A DNA stretch of 64,000 nucleotides from Apoda limacodes (Eukaryota; Arthropoda; Insecta; Lepidoptera; Limacodidae). Position 1 is the first letter of the stretch; every line of letters starts with the position of its first letter. Positions 1-12,420 of the stretch are shown here, piece by piece. Location of the stretch: positions 3,372,959 through 3,436,958 of the forward strand of contig OX291542.1 in assembly GCA_946406115.1 (NCBI GenBank). Direction: 5' to 3'. The notes beneath the pieces are model-generated. The model was given only the letters and a program-made list of their open reading frames with translations. It was not told the DNA's origin and ran no database searches. A program made the position numbers and the translations under genes.

Positions 1-189
1 AAATAACACAGTGCCAAAAAAGATTTTTTTATATGGCAGCAAGTAGGTAGTTGGTAAAAAAAAGTCCTCCTAGTTTTCTATTCCTACTACTTTTATGAAG
101 CCTAACTTATCTGCTTATTTTCGCGCAATGGTATAAAAATGCTGCCAGCTTACAACTATTAGCCATCGTTACAGTATAGTTGCCCGTTT

Positions 190-476
190 GAATATCCTAA
201 ATTATCTGCCTCATACGTCCCTACTGTTGGGGTACCGCCTACCCTCACCGAGGTTGATATGGGCCATAGTCCACACGAGGGCCTAGTGCGGATTGTGGAC
301 TTCACATGTCTTTTTCTTTAACGTTTGCAGGATTTCTTACGATGTTTTCCTTCAACGAAAAGCCAGTGGTGTAAATATACTTTTGTGATTAACAAAAATA
401 CTTATTGGTACACGCTGGGTTTCGAACCTCCGCCACTCAGGAAGCAAAGTGAAATCTAAACCACTCGGCCAAAAAT
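190..476 (-). repeat. tRNA-derived SINE (type 1)
   Basis: Read on the minus strand it starts with an A-box-like TTGGCCGAGTGG (461-472) and a B box GGTTCGAAACC (418-428), spaced as in a type II tRNA. The body includes gtccacaatccgcac... and a cctcggtgaggg segment. A second copy lies at 29880-30212. Confidence 0.6.
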
Positions 477-1163
477 TGCACGTATAATAATTTCCCCTAG
501 TATTTTTTTTTAATTAAGTACTAAAACTATATGTTGTTAAATTATTAAATATGATGTGAAAGAGATTGTCTTTATTATTTAGCCATTCTATCACATTAAA
601 TGTTGGAACTGTACTGAACTGTACTGTATTGATCAAGCGATAACCAAGCATTGCATTTTTGGTTGCTTATATAGGCAAAAAATTAAAAGAACATTGCACG
701 ATAATTTTATTTCAAAAAAAAATATGTTTAAAATTATTGTACTTTCGAAGTTTAGACAAAAATAAAGGTTATAAAATTGAGATAGCTTAAATATGTAGGA
801 CACAACAATATTTTGAAGAAAGAGAAATCAGCTGAAAATTTTAAAATTCATATACGTTTATAAGATCAATTTTAGATTACGGTTTCCATTTTGCATTTAT
901 ACGGGTTAAATTGATTATCGTCTTTCAGTATACAATGTTTGCGGTAACGAAGCACAAATAAAGCCAATCAAAATTTTCAGTTCTAGAACTGCTAAACGAA
1001 TTTTTGTGTATATGGTGAAGGGTGCGTTTGACTCAGAAAGACATTTAAAAGTTAGCTACCACTTCTGTGTGTGGTTTCCGGACATATGCATCTTCAAAAT
1101 GTATTTTCCAAGGTATATAAAAAACATTTAGTTATTCGATAAAAAAAAAAATTGTGGTTTTTG

Positions 1164-1407
1164 GGATCGCTGATCACGAATATGATGCCCAAATCATATT
1201 GCTCGAGGACCCAATAATATAATAATAAAACAAAACATATGAGGTGTTTACTTTTTGGACATTACATTCGTGATAAACGACCGAAAAAACCCCTGAGTAA
1301 AGAAAAAAAGGTTAAAGTAACGTCACGCAGATGACCTATGATCACTACGTCCTGGTCTCTAGGGTCCTCGAGGACCTTTTTAACCATCGTATTCGTGATC
1401 AGGGACC
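1164..1407. repeat. Inverted repeat, arms of about 24 bp
   Basis: ggatcgctgatcacgaatat (1164 on) pairs with the reverse complement near 1385-1407 with three mismatches. The spacer is about 200 bp with no ORF. Could be a small foldback element. Confidence 0.4.
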
Positions 1408-1694
1408 TAAAACTGAGTAACGATTATGGGCAAATTTAATTTCAGGTACCTTAACTACCACCGAGTACCAAATTCGGGCTTATTTTTTTGTTTCTTAATC
1501 AAATAATTAAAGGCTTATACCTTGAAAAGTGCATTTTCATAAATTCACATTTGTGGCTAGAAAAAAAAAAGTGATAGCAAACATTACAAATGACTTTCTG
1601 TGTCGAATGCCACCTTTCACCAAAACCTCAGCAGTCCAAAAATCGGATGTTGAATGCTTCGTTTCCTCGTCTTTTTCAGCGATTGTAGATCTTG

Positions 1695-1711
1695 TTACCA
1701 TCTCTTTCTAT
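1695..1711 (-). CDS. NRS-A exon 4 (tail R-K-R-W-stop)
   Basis: Acceptor ttttttttacag, then AT AGA AAG AGA TGG TAA, joined in phase 1 to exon 3. The short basic tail ending in Trp matches the ends of D and E. Confidence 0.6.
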
Positions 1712-4700
1712 CTGTAAAAAAAATATACATCTGTTGGTTAAGTTAGCCGTTTCTTTCTGTTTTATTTACATACCTTTTTACCTTTAAATTAATAACTACT
1801 GATTGCCCAAAAATGTTTGCCCTTCGGTCTGTTTAGTTTATTTTACATACGTATTATATACAATTGTCATTCTACATGCTTCAAACCTAAATATTCAGGG
1901 TAGTTTTCTGTACATGCATCTGCATACAACGAATATCTACTTTGCACAAGCAGTCATACAACACTTACTCGTTAAGTTCGGCACCGCAACGCTTGGCTCA
2001 AATATTTATTTTCCTTCTTAAAATAATACCTATATCCTAGATAGCCTATTTCCGCGATAAAATTAATTAAATATAAAAAAAAAATCGAAAAAAAAACGTA
2101 TAAATCTAGTTTACCCAGAAATGCCTATCTATCTACATTTTTAAAAATAGTGTAAGATCGATAAACTCCATTACCGTTTGACCAATTATCATGAGACTTG
2201 GCATATCGAAGGGTTTCGTTGTAGAGAAGATGGTTTTGTTTACTTCTTAGTTGTAACTCGCCACTAGTGAGTTAACTTTAAGGGCAGAACAACATCTGCC
2301 TGGCTTAGGTAGCATAGCATAAAATAATAAGACAGATATTATAACTTATATACCTGCGTTGTTAGTATTTCCGTTACTAATACTTATGTTGTTAACATTT
2401 TTGTTAGCATTTTTTGAACTATTATCGTTGTTGGCAGCGTTCTTGTTAGTGTTTTTGTTGTCATTTCCGTTGCTGTTTCCGTTCCCATTTTTGTTTCCGT
2501 TAGCATTACCATTGGTATTAGCGTTTTTGTTTCTGCTATCATTAGCGTTTCCATTACCATTGGCATCAAGATTATTATTGCCATTATTTTTACGATTAAC
2601 AGAATCTGTAAAAATGTTTTCTGTAAAATATATTTTTATGGCTTTCATAATTAATATCTAATTTTTTTGGCAAAGATTTTTTTGGATGTCCTGAGATATT
2701 CCGACTAAAATTGAATGACCTTGTTTATGATATAAACTTTGAACAGTTAAAACATGATTAATGTACTTTTGTTTGATTAAAAAAAATATAATTTTACCCC
2801 TTTTTACAAATTTAAAATGCTTAGGCAAAGAAACCTTCAAAGTTAAATTTGCTATTACTTAAAAACTTTTGTAGAACAAAGTCGTGATGATTACTTAAGC
2901 ATTTTTGATAGCGCTGTTGTTTATTAAATTTTAATTAATTATAAAGAAAATGAAATCATCAGTTAGCTGCGCTATTCCCGCACGCTTCGTTACATATCGC
3001 GTCTTCCTTTTCTTTACTCTAGTTTCCTGTCAGGTACCACAACATTTAAGTCGGAAAATTAACAAAAATTAAACTGCCGAACACTTTTAGTGCAGTACTT
3101 ACCTTTTCTGGGACTAACAACACCACATTGGACATAAATAATCTGAAAAATTAAATACATTCAATCAATTTGAAAGGAAGACTTATTAATAAGCAGGCAT
3201 AAATATATTTTTATAGGTAATACGTTTAAATTATTACCCATAAAAATATATGTATGCCTACGTCGATTTATCTCTATATCGTGTTTAGATTTATCGAGGT
3301 TTTGTTTTTCTTTTGTGTATTTCGAATTCTGTTTTTTTTATTTTTAGTATCTAATACGTGAATGAATATGTCGCTTAGCAGGATGTATTAATTAACAAAA
3401 ACCTCGTATGTAGTTTAAGTGTGAGATCCTCACCGACTCTATATAAGGTTATATTTTAGGAATTGATATTTGCCACTTGTTTACATTGTGGTGTTTTGTG
3501 GGACGTGTCAAGATATTGTAGATGTACTATACATTATTCCGTCTTTGGTTTTATATTTCATCACTTATTATTTTGAATTCAGGACATTATTTAAGATTAA
3601 CTACATCAGAAGAGAAATTGTGGCGATCAGCTCATCACCTGTTACGCAGGAGTAAAATGGTTGGTAACAACAGGCTTTCCCTATCATTATGTGTTATGGG
3701 TGAGCGTATAACGGATTATGATAGGGTCAGGTGATAAACAGTGGCCCAGTAGTACACAGTACACCACCACTCATATCCCAAAAACACGACGTTGCCAAAC
3801 CGTACTGCAAACGCGAAACAATTTGCCGTCTACCACCTCCCGCACTCCCTAGTCGACGGCGCGCTCCCGCCCGTAAAGGTCGCACAGTGTATGGTTTTGT
3901 CCTTGGAGCCGAAAAAAGTACACGTGTTTTCATTTATTTTCTTTTTAGAAGCGTTTTATATTTAGAAACATTATATGCACTGTTTCCATGTGTAAAGTAA
4001 CTATTCCTTAATAATTTGGATATATAAATATCCTTTGAATTTGATATGTTTAATAGTTATGTAATCTTATAGGTTAAAAAGTGGTATCTGCACACAGTGG
4101 CTCAAAAGTTCACTGTGTACCAATCACTTCTTCATTATGTCCGATGCAATTTATGCATAAACTTTTCAACTGTGATTATAATAAACAAAAAAGTCCTTAA
4201 TAGAAGATCTAATAATAATAATGTTTTTGTTTTAGAATGGGACGAACTAAAACAGAAAACCGAAAAATTGGCGGACATGATGCAAAAGACATGAAAAAAG
4301 CTGTAGATCTTGTAAAGAACGGAATGAGTATTCACAAAGCAGCACAAGAATGTAATTTAAAATATTCAACTGTGAGAAGATATGTGAAAAAACACGAGAC
4401 TCAAGATAATGCTGGATTTGTCCCAATTACGAGGTAAATGCTATTTTTTCACGCGAACAGGAAGAAATATTAAAAGCTTATATAATCGAATGTGCTCTCA
4501 TGTTCTACGGGCTTACAGCTAAGGAGACGAGGCAATTAGCTTATCAACTGGCAATTGAAAACAAGTTAAAAGTACCATCTTCTTGGTTGTCCAACCAAAT
4601 GGCAGAAGTTGATTGGCTGAGATCGTTTAGAAAAAGGCACAGTGATATAAGTCTTAGAGAACCCGAGGCGTGCAGTTTAGCGCGTGCTACAGCGTTTAAC

Positions 4701-7700
4701 AGAACGAATGTACAATTATTCTTCAATAACTTAAAGAGGCTTTTCAACGGTATTCCGGATTTGGAGATGGTACTCGTGTTTACAACCTTGACGAAACCTC
4801 TACGACGACTGTACAAAGGCCTCAAAAAGACTTAGCGCCAAAAAGAAGTAACGTCTGCAAAGTTACTAGTGGCGAAAGAGGCGTTTTAGTAACCACCTGC
4901 TGTATCGTTTCCGCTACCGGACATGCCCTGCCTCCCGCCATGGTTTTTCCAAGAAAAAATTTTAAAGCACATATGCTAAATGGTGCACCAGCTGGAACAC
5001 TTGGTTTAGCCTCACCTTCAGGATGGATGAACTCAGAGTTATTTGTTGAGGTGATGAATCATTTCATAAAGCACACCTCGGCATCAAAGGAAAATCCGGC
5101 ACTTCTCATTCTTGATAATCACGAAAGTCATCTATCAATAGAAGCTCTAAATATTGCAAAGTCTTCTAGTGTAACAATACTAACCGTACCTCCCCACACT
5201 ACTGCGAGACTTCAGCCCCTAGATATTGGGCTGAATGGTCCCTTTAAAACGTTTTATAATGCAACAGTTGACTCGTGGATGCTCCGGAATGCAGGACATG
5301 CATTTACAATATTTCAAATAGCTGAATGTGTAGGTCAAGCATATTTAAAAGCAATGACACCGGTAAATATCATTAGCGCTTTTAAGAAATGCGGTATATT
5401 TCCGTTTGATGAATCAGTTTTTACGGAAGAGGAGTTTTTACCGAGTGCTGTAGCAGATAGGCCAGACCCACAAATTGTAAACGACGAGGCGCTCTCTTCA
5501 CCTACTATTTTTTTGGATCTAGAAACAGGAAGTCCTCAGATTCCATTTGGGGCTCTAGATAACTCTGACCAACTTCCAAATTTTGAACAGCCAGAAATAA
5601 ACGCCAATGCTCAAAAAGAGTCAGCTCCTCCTACCATGACCACACTAAAACCAAAGCGAGAGGATTCAGTGCCCAGAATGACTATTTCGCCAAGGCCATC
5701 AATTTCACGACAAGGGGTCGGCCCTTTCATTACACCTAAAGAGATTAGACTCCCACTGAAAGCAGGTCCTCGAAAGGCTATTGGACAAAAGTATGATAGC
5801 GAGGGACACTCCTGAGAAGGATAAGATAGAAGAAAAAAAGAAGGTAAAGGGATTTAAGAATGTGAAGAAAAGTGATATTTTCAAAGACAAGAAATCAAAG
5901 AAAGACCAGAAATTTGAGAAAGTAGTTATACATGACTTTGACACCAGCAGTGGCGATGAAACTTTTTGTGCCAGTGGATCGTCTTCTGGGGGAGAGATAT
6001 TTTTAAGCGATATCTTTAAAGATTTTTCATTTCAGGAGTAGTCTATTATGTTTATTTTGTTATTTTGGAAGATTATTTATTTCAGAAGTGATGTTGATTT
6101 TGATATTTTTTAAGTTCACTACAGAAGTAGCCTTTTTTTTATTTTGTTTTTGACAATAATTATTTAATACAAGGGGTCATATAATTTTTGTTTTTTTTTT
6201 AATGGAAAATGTTATAAGAAGCTTTAGCTCTTGTAAGATTTGATTAAAAGACTGGTAATACTGTTAAAGACTGTTAATTGTAATGTAGAATATAAAGAGC
6301 CAAGTAACTAATATAGTCAGTGTTCCTAATTAGATTTGTAAGTTAAATTAGTACCTACTTGTTTGTTTTGTACTGATTCTATGTGATTGTTGCTGACGAA
6401 TACAAATATATATAAACAAATTATTAAATATTACATTACTATAGTTTTATTTAACGACATTTCTATCAATAAATATTTTTATAATATGCTATAAAGCTAG
6501 GTAATTAAAGTGATGGTTCACTGTATACACATTGGTCCACTGTCGACTCACCCCCCGATTCACTGTGTACTTATACTGGTACACAGTGAACCATTCGCCA
6601 TCTTTTAAAAAAACCAATATAACCAATAAACGATTAGAATTGGTGCTGAAATTGATATGCAAAACGCAAGTTTAATAAATTTTCTTTCGTCTTATGACTA
6701 TAGTACTTAATTACATTCACGTTCAGTGGATTTATAAATGTTTAAACTTTTAGTGGTTCACTGTTTACCATATCACCCTACAAGTTCTGTGTCAAAAAAA
6801 AAATTGTTTATTAGTAAATAGTAGTTTATAAGTGTTGTGATAGTTTTTAATTACCAGATATTTTGAGATTCAAAAGAGACTCATATGAGTAATTATTGCG
6901 TCGTAAAGTGATATGATGAAATTATTATTAGTAAAAAGTGATTATATTACGATGTACAGTCATGTGTGAGTGAATGCGCTTGCCATTCTATTTTGTTTTG
7001 AAACTCTATATGCATTTCTGCAACTGACCGTACATCAAGGCTCACCTACGCTAGCTGACCATTCAAAATAGTAAAACCCTAATTATACAGTTATGGATAC
7101 ATACACATAGTAATTACTGTATCTCTTGGCAGACCTAGGTCTTTTAATAGGTTATATAATTATTATGGGTGGTTTAATGGAAAATGAAAATGAAATTAAA
7201 ATATGATTGTACAAAAAAGATAAAGTTAAATATCGGAGGGAACAGATGGGTGCACTCATGAATTTTGATGACATCGGGATTCTGATTTACACTGCCTTAA
7301 GAAATCGGAAACGTGGGGAATTTTAACATTATAAAACCAAGGAGCACTGAACTGTTGGTCATTGCAATATTTTAAACTTTGAATTGGATGACACTTGGAC
7401 GCGTATGCAAGTTGATGTTCAAGCAATGGGTGAAGCAATATGGCGCGGTCACTTCATCTGGGTAGTTTTTATAATGTGCGTGCAAGAGCTGGATAAAGGA
7501 AAGAAACGAGAAGATTGCTAGCTGATGATTAAACTGGAAGCTAATGATTCCCTTTTCGAATGACCAATCCAATGAATATAACGTCTATCATGTAGTGGAC
7601 TGGGTACAACATATGGTATTCCCAATATCAGCAGTCTAGTTATTTTTAGAACCTACAGATGTATCCTTATAATAATTAATACCTTTCAAAAATCTCAATC

Positions 7701-8175
7701 ACTCCAGATAATATGTAAAGATTTACACTTTTACAAAGTTTAAATAATTTTAGTGTTGCCATAGGTGGAGTTAAACATGCAATTGGTTTGCTCAAAAATA
7801 TGTTTGTATAAGTTCCGACAAATGACTGGCTGGCTTAATTATGTTATCATTGATCTATATATCCATAAAAATTGTAAAATATTTGTTTGTTACTAAAATT
7901 TGTGGGGTTATTTCCGGAATTATGCTTGACTTGAATTTTTCGCTGTTAGAAAATAACTTTATTGTAACTTTTACACTGAAAACTAATTCAGGCGATAGAG
8001 CCGCGACGAAGTGCTTGGATTTGCTTTTTCTCGAAATCAAATAAATTAATAAAATATAAAATAATAAAACACAACAGTAGACAATAGGTTAACAATAACG
8101 ATAAGCAATATTCACTTTAATTTCAATGCAAATATTTACCATTACAGCGAGGCATAAAACAATGAATAATTTCAT
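1695..8175 (-). CDS. NRS-A: secreted Asn-rich repeat protein, four exons (114 aa)
   Basis: Spliced gene with exons 8140-8175, 3103-3142, 2354-2605 and 1695-1711; phases 0, 1, 1. Exon 1 codes MKLFIVLCLAVM and exon 2 starts IIYVQCGVVSP, together a hydrophobic signal peptide. Exon 3 codes 83 residues, about 46% Asn, in NGN/NKN/NAN steps. The last exon codes D-R-K-R-W then stop. All junctions are GT-AG with pyrimidine-rich acceptors. A TATAAATAG box lies about 80 bp upstream of the start. Intron 1 is 5 kb because a 3.06-kb pogo transposon (3722-6780) sits in it on the opposite strand. The product should be exported and disordered; no enzyme domain is visible. It is the most diverged copy of the cluster. 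Splicing across the transposon is inferred, not shown. Confidence 0.68.
2354..2605 (-). CDS. NRS-A exon 3, Asn-rich repeat exon
   Basis: Starts after tttttacag (completing an Asp codon) and ends before GTATAT. All 83 codons are open. It is built of alternating Asn with Gly, Lys, Ala, Asp or Ser, encoded mainly by AAT/AAC. A conserved NVNNISISNGN-like segment near the end matches the NNVEISNNN segment of E. Confidence 0.75.
3103..3142 (-). CDS. NRS-A exon 2
   Basis: Acceptor tttttcag and donor GTAAGT. Codes IIYVQCGVVSPRK plus one base. The core hydrophobic-YVQ-C/S-G/A is shared with the D and E copies and should hold the signal-peptidase site. Confidence 0.7.
3722..6780 (+). mobile_element. 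pogo/Tigger-type DNA transposon, degraded
   Basis: 3.06 kb with terminal inverted repeats: left starts TAGGGTCAGGTGATAAACAG and right, reverse-complemented, starts TAGGGTGATATGGTAAACAG. The bounding TA fits the TA target of the Tc1-mariner/pogo superfamily. Subterminal copies of GTTCACTGTGTACC occur at 4108-4121, 6558-6570 and, inverted, 6578-6592, with a variant at 3752-3765. It encloses a broken transposase gene. It sits in intron 1 of NRS-A on the opposite strand. Confidence 0.8.
4237..6041 (+). pseudogene. pogo/Tigger-type transposase with three frameshifts
   Basis: The first segment (4237-4437) is a psq/HTH DNA-binding domain starting MGRTKTENRK, with the VRRYVKKH recognition helix. A frameshift near 4432 leads to a CENP-B-type HTH (SREQEEILKAYI, then WLRSFRKRHSDISLREPEA). 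A second shift near 4770 leads to the DDE domain: D in NLDET (4790), D in LILDNHESH (5114), D in QPLDIG (5222). A third near 5800 leads to a lysine-rich tail ending at 6041. Order and spacing are those of pogo-type transposases. The breaks argue against activity. Confidence 0.82.
6781..8139. other. Rest of NRS-A intron 1, no gene recognised
   Basis: AT-rich. A coding-like but interrupted plus-strand stretch around 7225-7500 may be an old element. I see no intact ORF or structured RNA. Confidence 0.3.
8140..8175 (-). CDS. NRS-A exon 1 (signal peptide start)
   Basis: Codes MKLFIVLCLAVM in 12 codons, followed by donor GTAAAT. The length of 36 nt and phase 0 match exon 1 of the other four complete copies. 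Confidence 0.65.
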
Positions 8176-8252
8176 TTTGATTGTTTTTATTTTATTTTCA
8201 GACAAAATTATACGTAATTCCTGGAACCAACACATATCAATGCATTGTACAT

Positions 8253-8261
8253 CTATTTATA
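8253..8261 (-). promoter_or_regulatory. TATA box of NRS-A
   Basis: TATAAATAG on the minus strand, about 80 bp before the start codon. Comparable to the TATA boxes 70-105 bp upstream in B to E. Confidence 0.5.
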
Positions 8262-8698
8262 TTATTTGTTTTCTATTGTTAATTTTAACAAAAGCCTATA
8301 TTCGTGCTGTACATTTTATTATATTTTAGTGATCCGTTATAATATAAACCTTTGCATTTTCTTCCGCTGTAAGGAAAACTTTCAGTGCAGACTTTTTTTA
8401 CGTGCAAAAATACTTCTGAATTATTGAATTTTATTTAATCAATATATTAAGTAGTAAGGTGCTTTGGTACCTGTTAAAACATTTTGCAATCAAACTGCTT
8501 TGTTAGTTATGTGTTGCCTCTAATATGTAAGGAGTCTCAAGGGGTTAAGTTTGTTGAAAATCTTTCAAAAATCTATATCCAAAAACCGTCCTTAGTACCA
8601 TTTGTGCTCTTTGTTGACAGCTTTTTTTCACAAATCTATAACCAAAAACGTCTTTAGCGCCTCCCTTAAGGATTTGTGCTCTTCCTTGTTTTATTTAA

Positions 8699-9285
8699 CA
8701 TAGCTTCTGCCAGCGGTTTCGCCCGCCCTAAATTTCGTTTTCGGCGTAGGTTCTTACGGCAACTCCTCAATTATAGAAAAAAACAAACAATCAAATCTTT
8801 CCTCTTTAATGGCATAATACATTCGTGTCTGTGAAACCATGGAAATGCATATACAAAATTTTAACCCAATCGGTCAAGCCGTTTAATAGTTGACAAACCA
8901 ACAGCAGCGCCACCTACCGTGTCCAATTGTATTTTTAAATCATCCAGAAAACCATCGAAATACCCATATAAAATTTGAACCCAATCGGTTCAGCCGTTTA
9001 GAAGTTATGTGAAAAAGGAAGTAATTACGTAATTAAGTAATTAGGAATGTACGGAAGGATAATTCTTACTACCCGTTGTCCTATTACCCGTTTTCCCGTA
9101 GGACTAAAAAGCATTTTCCCGCGGTAAAAGTAGTCTATGTTCATCAGGGATAATGTCGGCTTCTAATGATAAAAGAATTTTTCAAATCGGTCCAGTAGTT
9201 TCGGAGCCTATTCAATACAAACAAACAAACAAAAAAACAATAAAATCTTTCCTCTTTATAATATTAGTATAGATATACATATTCA
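8699..9285 (+). repeat. Interspersed repeat ending taatattagtatagat (type 2)
   Basis: Starts agcttctgccagcggtttcg and ends cctctttataatattagtat. Contains cagccgtttagaagttatg and ggtccagtagtttcggagcc. The same family makes up 15551-15978 plus 19632-19735, and diverged members lie at 49385-49845 and 56840-57540. Coding capacity none. Confidence 0.65.
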
Positions 9286-9726
9286 CTTCAGACTTAATAT
9301 CATTAATTGAATGTGGGTCTTGACTATTTTTGAATAATAAAAAAAAAAAATCAAAAAAATTTATTCAAATGTGTTAATAAGAACACTTTCGAATCGTCAA
9401 GTAAATTAACTACAACTAGCTTTACAAACTAATTACAATACTGTTTTATTGCGTGCGTCCAATAGGTAATATTTGTAAAATCACAAACGAAACATAAAAT
9501 TAAAATTAGTGTATCAACTAATAAATACATGTTTTGTATTTAAACATTAAATAAGTAAGATTTACAATGTAAATAGTTTGATTTAAAAAAAAACACAATC
9601 AATATTTATGTAATATTTCAATTGCCTATTGTTTTTCAGATTGCATGGGGGGGGGGGCACCATGTGATACGTTAAAAGTTTTCAATTATTCTGTGACGGG
9701 ATTAAAAGCAACTTCCGAGAAAAATA

Positions 9727-10006
9727 TATTCATATAACATATAATATTACATAGCAGACGTACATATATATATAATAAGAATACGAAGAAGTTTGCAAGA
9801 GCAGAACAGCCTCCACAGGCGGCACCCGTTCACAAGTATGACACATGAATCAGCCATCGCTTCGCTCAACCATGTTTTAGGGAACGTAACGACCCGACAC
9901 ACACGCCACCACCGCAGAGACACTTTGAGAGAGCATGACACACTCAAGCAACTCAAATAAAACTTCGATTGTACTATATTCATATAACATATAATATTAC
10001 ACAACA

Positions 10007-10045
<39 letters not shown>
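9727..10045. repeat. Direct 44-bp repeat and (TA)n microsatellite
   Basis: tatattcatataacatataa...cagacgtacat at 9727-9770 recurs at 9975-10018, 248 bp apart; the second is followed by (TA)n to 10040. A poly-G run of 10 lies at 9649-9658. Confidence 0.55.
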
Positions 10046-10046
<1 letters not shown>

Positions 10047-10726
10047 TACATACATATTTACATTTTATAAAAATGCAATAAAGAAATAAATAGGTATTCA
10101 TAACATATTAAGGATAATATAAGATAAACATGCATGCACATATTCATATATACACATACAGACAAAATTTTAATACATATATATAAATATACAAATATAT
10201 ATAAAAGATAGAAAATAAAACTATACGTAAAAGAACTTATAGGTCCTATCTGATTCAATCCTCGTTCGGCCGCCCGATAGCGGCAGGGCTCCGAACACGA
10301 GCGGGTGCTACACACAAACACGCACATATACATAAATGCACACACATATTCAAACAGACGTTGCACACCCGAAAGTGGCCTAGCCCCTACACAACAGCCC
10401 GGCAACAAATGCACATCATTTAAACTACCATCACTTCGGAAACTAGCCTAAAGGGAGAAGAAGTGACAAGAAACTCCCGGATGTACACCTGTTACCAATC
10501 AGTCATGCAGGAACCAAGCCATCAAGTACACAATATCTATCCAAACATGTATTTACACACATACACGTACATACAAAGGCGGATTGCACATGGTGCATCC
10601 CCTGGTAGTTCGCCACCAACCACTATAAAGTAAACAACAGAGACATAACATCGTTACTTAGCTTGGTCTTTAGAGTGCTCCTTTAACTTATCAAACCTTA
10701 ATTATTTAAGTTTGAATAGGAAACCT
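10046..10726. other. No gene recognised
   Basis: Moderately GC-rich segment at 10240-10620 with CA-rich stretches; ORFs here are short and without family features. Confidence 0.3.
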
Positions 10727-11100
10727 AACATTAATTTTGTGTGATACTAGGCCATACAATTTTGTCATTCAAATATTCATCTACATTATAATATGCTTTC
10801 TTACATAGCAGATGTTTAATATAAAATTTAAACTGTTTGTCACCTAAGTTAAGAAATTTCTACAGTTAACTTATAATTAAATTTTGCACCGCTTCCCATA
10901 AATGATTTGTTGGCTTTAGTAAGCTTTAATAAAAAGTACTCTGATGACAAGAGATACAAAATGTGCTTCGAATTAATAGATTTACATTTATTTAGTAGAG
11001 CAATTTCTTTCTGAAAGATTTGTGTTTGAGCTAATTTGAAAAGTATATTGAGGGTCTAGTACAGTTTGTCTATATCTTCCAGCACCTCTCTTCAATAGAC
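10727..11100 (-). pseudogene. 3' end of a degraded non-LTR retrotransposon ORF
   Basis: Two minus-strand frames read IALLNKCKSINSKHILYLLS, then KSFMGSGAKFNYKLTVEIS, then after a shift FKFYIKHLLCKKAYYNVDEY and LNDKIVW. The last two are typical of the C-terminus downstream of the reverse transcriptase in insect CR1/jockey-type elements. Stops and a frameshift break it. Confidence 0.5.
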
Positions 11101-11289
11101 TCTTTGTGCATTTATGCAATTTAAAAATGGATTGGGTTCGAATGGTTTTACATGCAGCAAAGAAGAAGATTCCAACACCAGAGCGGAAAGAGCTTTCAAA
11201 TTGGTAAAGTCTGCTACCTTACTATATAAATCAGAAAATGGCCAGTTAATTTTTGGCTGTGAAAATGCGACCACATACTAGTTTCATTT

Positions 11290-12381
11290 ACATGTTGAGA
11301 ACTAATTCCGCGTAAGACGAGATCTGCGGGGTTCATAGTAGTGGGTACATGACGTCACGACCGTACAGGAACTAGTAGGTTAGTTCGTTAATGGCGAACA
11401 TTCAATTTGCGACAATGTTTTCGTATTATTAGGTTAGTTTAACCAGTCAAGAACAATACTTGAATCTCAAAAGGCTCCCGTTATTAAAAATATCAATTCC
11501 CGTTATTTCGACCTTGGGACTTCGCCAGCAAGCTGATGCGATTGGCGTCATAAAAGTCCGCGTGGAACACTGCACGCCAAACCCTGTGACGTCACTCTAC
11601 CACGTGGTGCTTCATTCCAAATACGCATTCCCAACACATCTTACAAATAAAAGATGTCATTCTCTACGGTACTAATTGGGCTGGTAGTAGGGCACTACAA
11701 AGCTCCAGGCGGGCTATTGTTGTGGGTTTAGTGGGAGCTACACTTTTCCTCTAAATTGATGGATCTCGTGTAGATGAAATCTCCATAAGCTCGCTGTGAA
11801 ACATTGCTAAAACTATACATTTTGATAAAGGCATGGTTTTCACTTAAAACCCAAGAAGAAACTCTGAGTGTTGATAAAGTTATTAGGTTTTCTGAACATT
11901 ACATATGACTAAGAAGGTTGAATTTCATGGGGAACTGGCTCATTTCAGTGTTTTTTTAACCGACATCAGATAGGATGATGAGGTGTTTTTTCTATACATG
12001 TTCTTTGATTTTTTGTCGAAAACCAATACCAACTTTAAATAATTAGACTTAACTTAATTTGATTAAACTTACGCCAAAGATGGTTCCACAGAAAAGGTGT
12101 GGATCATAGGGAGCGGAGATATGGAGGTAAGAAAATGTGGTTTTAAGATATGATAAGATAAGATTGCACTTACACGGAAGTAAGTTAGTTCGAGTCCTGG
12201 CTCAAGGTTAATAATCATTTGACTGCATTTTTGCTATGAAAATATTTATTTATATTGATATTTAGTCATATATATGGCATTTATGTTTTCTTCCAAGTCT
12301 CCAACCTTCAAGGAGTCATAAACGAAGAAAGATTATTTCTATGCGTGTATGTTTATAATTTATTTTTTAATTCTATTAGGA

Positions 12382-12420
<39 letters not shown>

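Noticed and set aside
418..472. Possible tRNA gene with A and B boxes (also 30118-30173)
   Set aside because: The boxes are part of a dispersed SINE; no cloverleaf with acceptor stem or plausible anticodon arm can be drawn.
2384..2584. Met/Thr/Lys-rich minus-strand frames over the Asn repeats (also 27612-27821, 36133-36417, 43009-43278, 53477-53704)
   Set aside because: Alternate reading frame of the same repeat, not joined to the signal-peptide exons in phase.
2359..2661. Long plus-strand frames rich in Leu, Phe and Pro opposite each Asn repeat (also 27506-27808, 36228-36449, 43068-43295, 53452-53721)
   Set aside because: They are the complement of AAY-rich codons. Only the minus-strand frame has consistent splice sites, signal peptide and phase in every copy.
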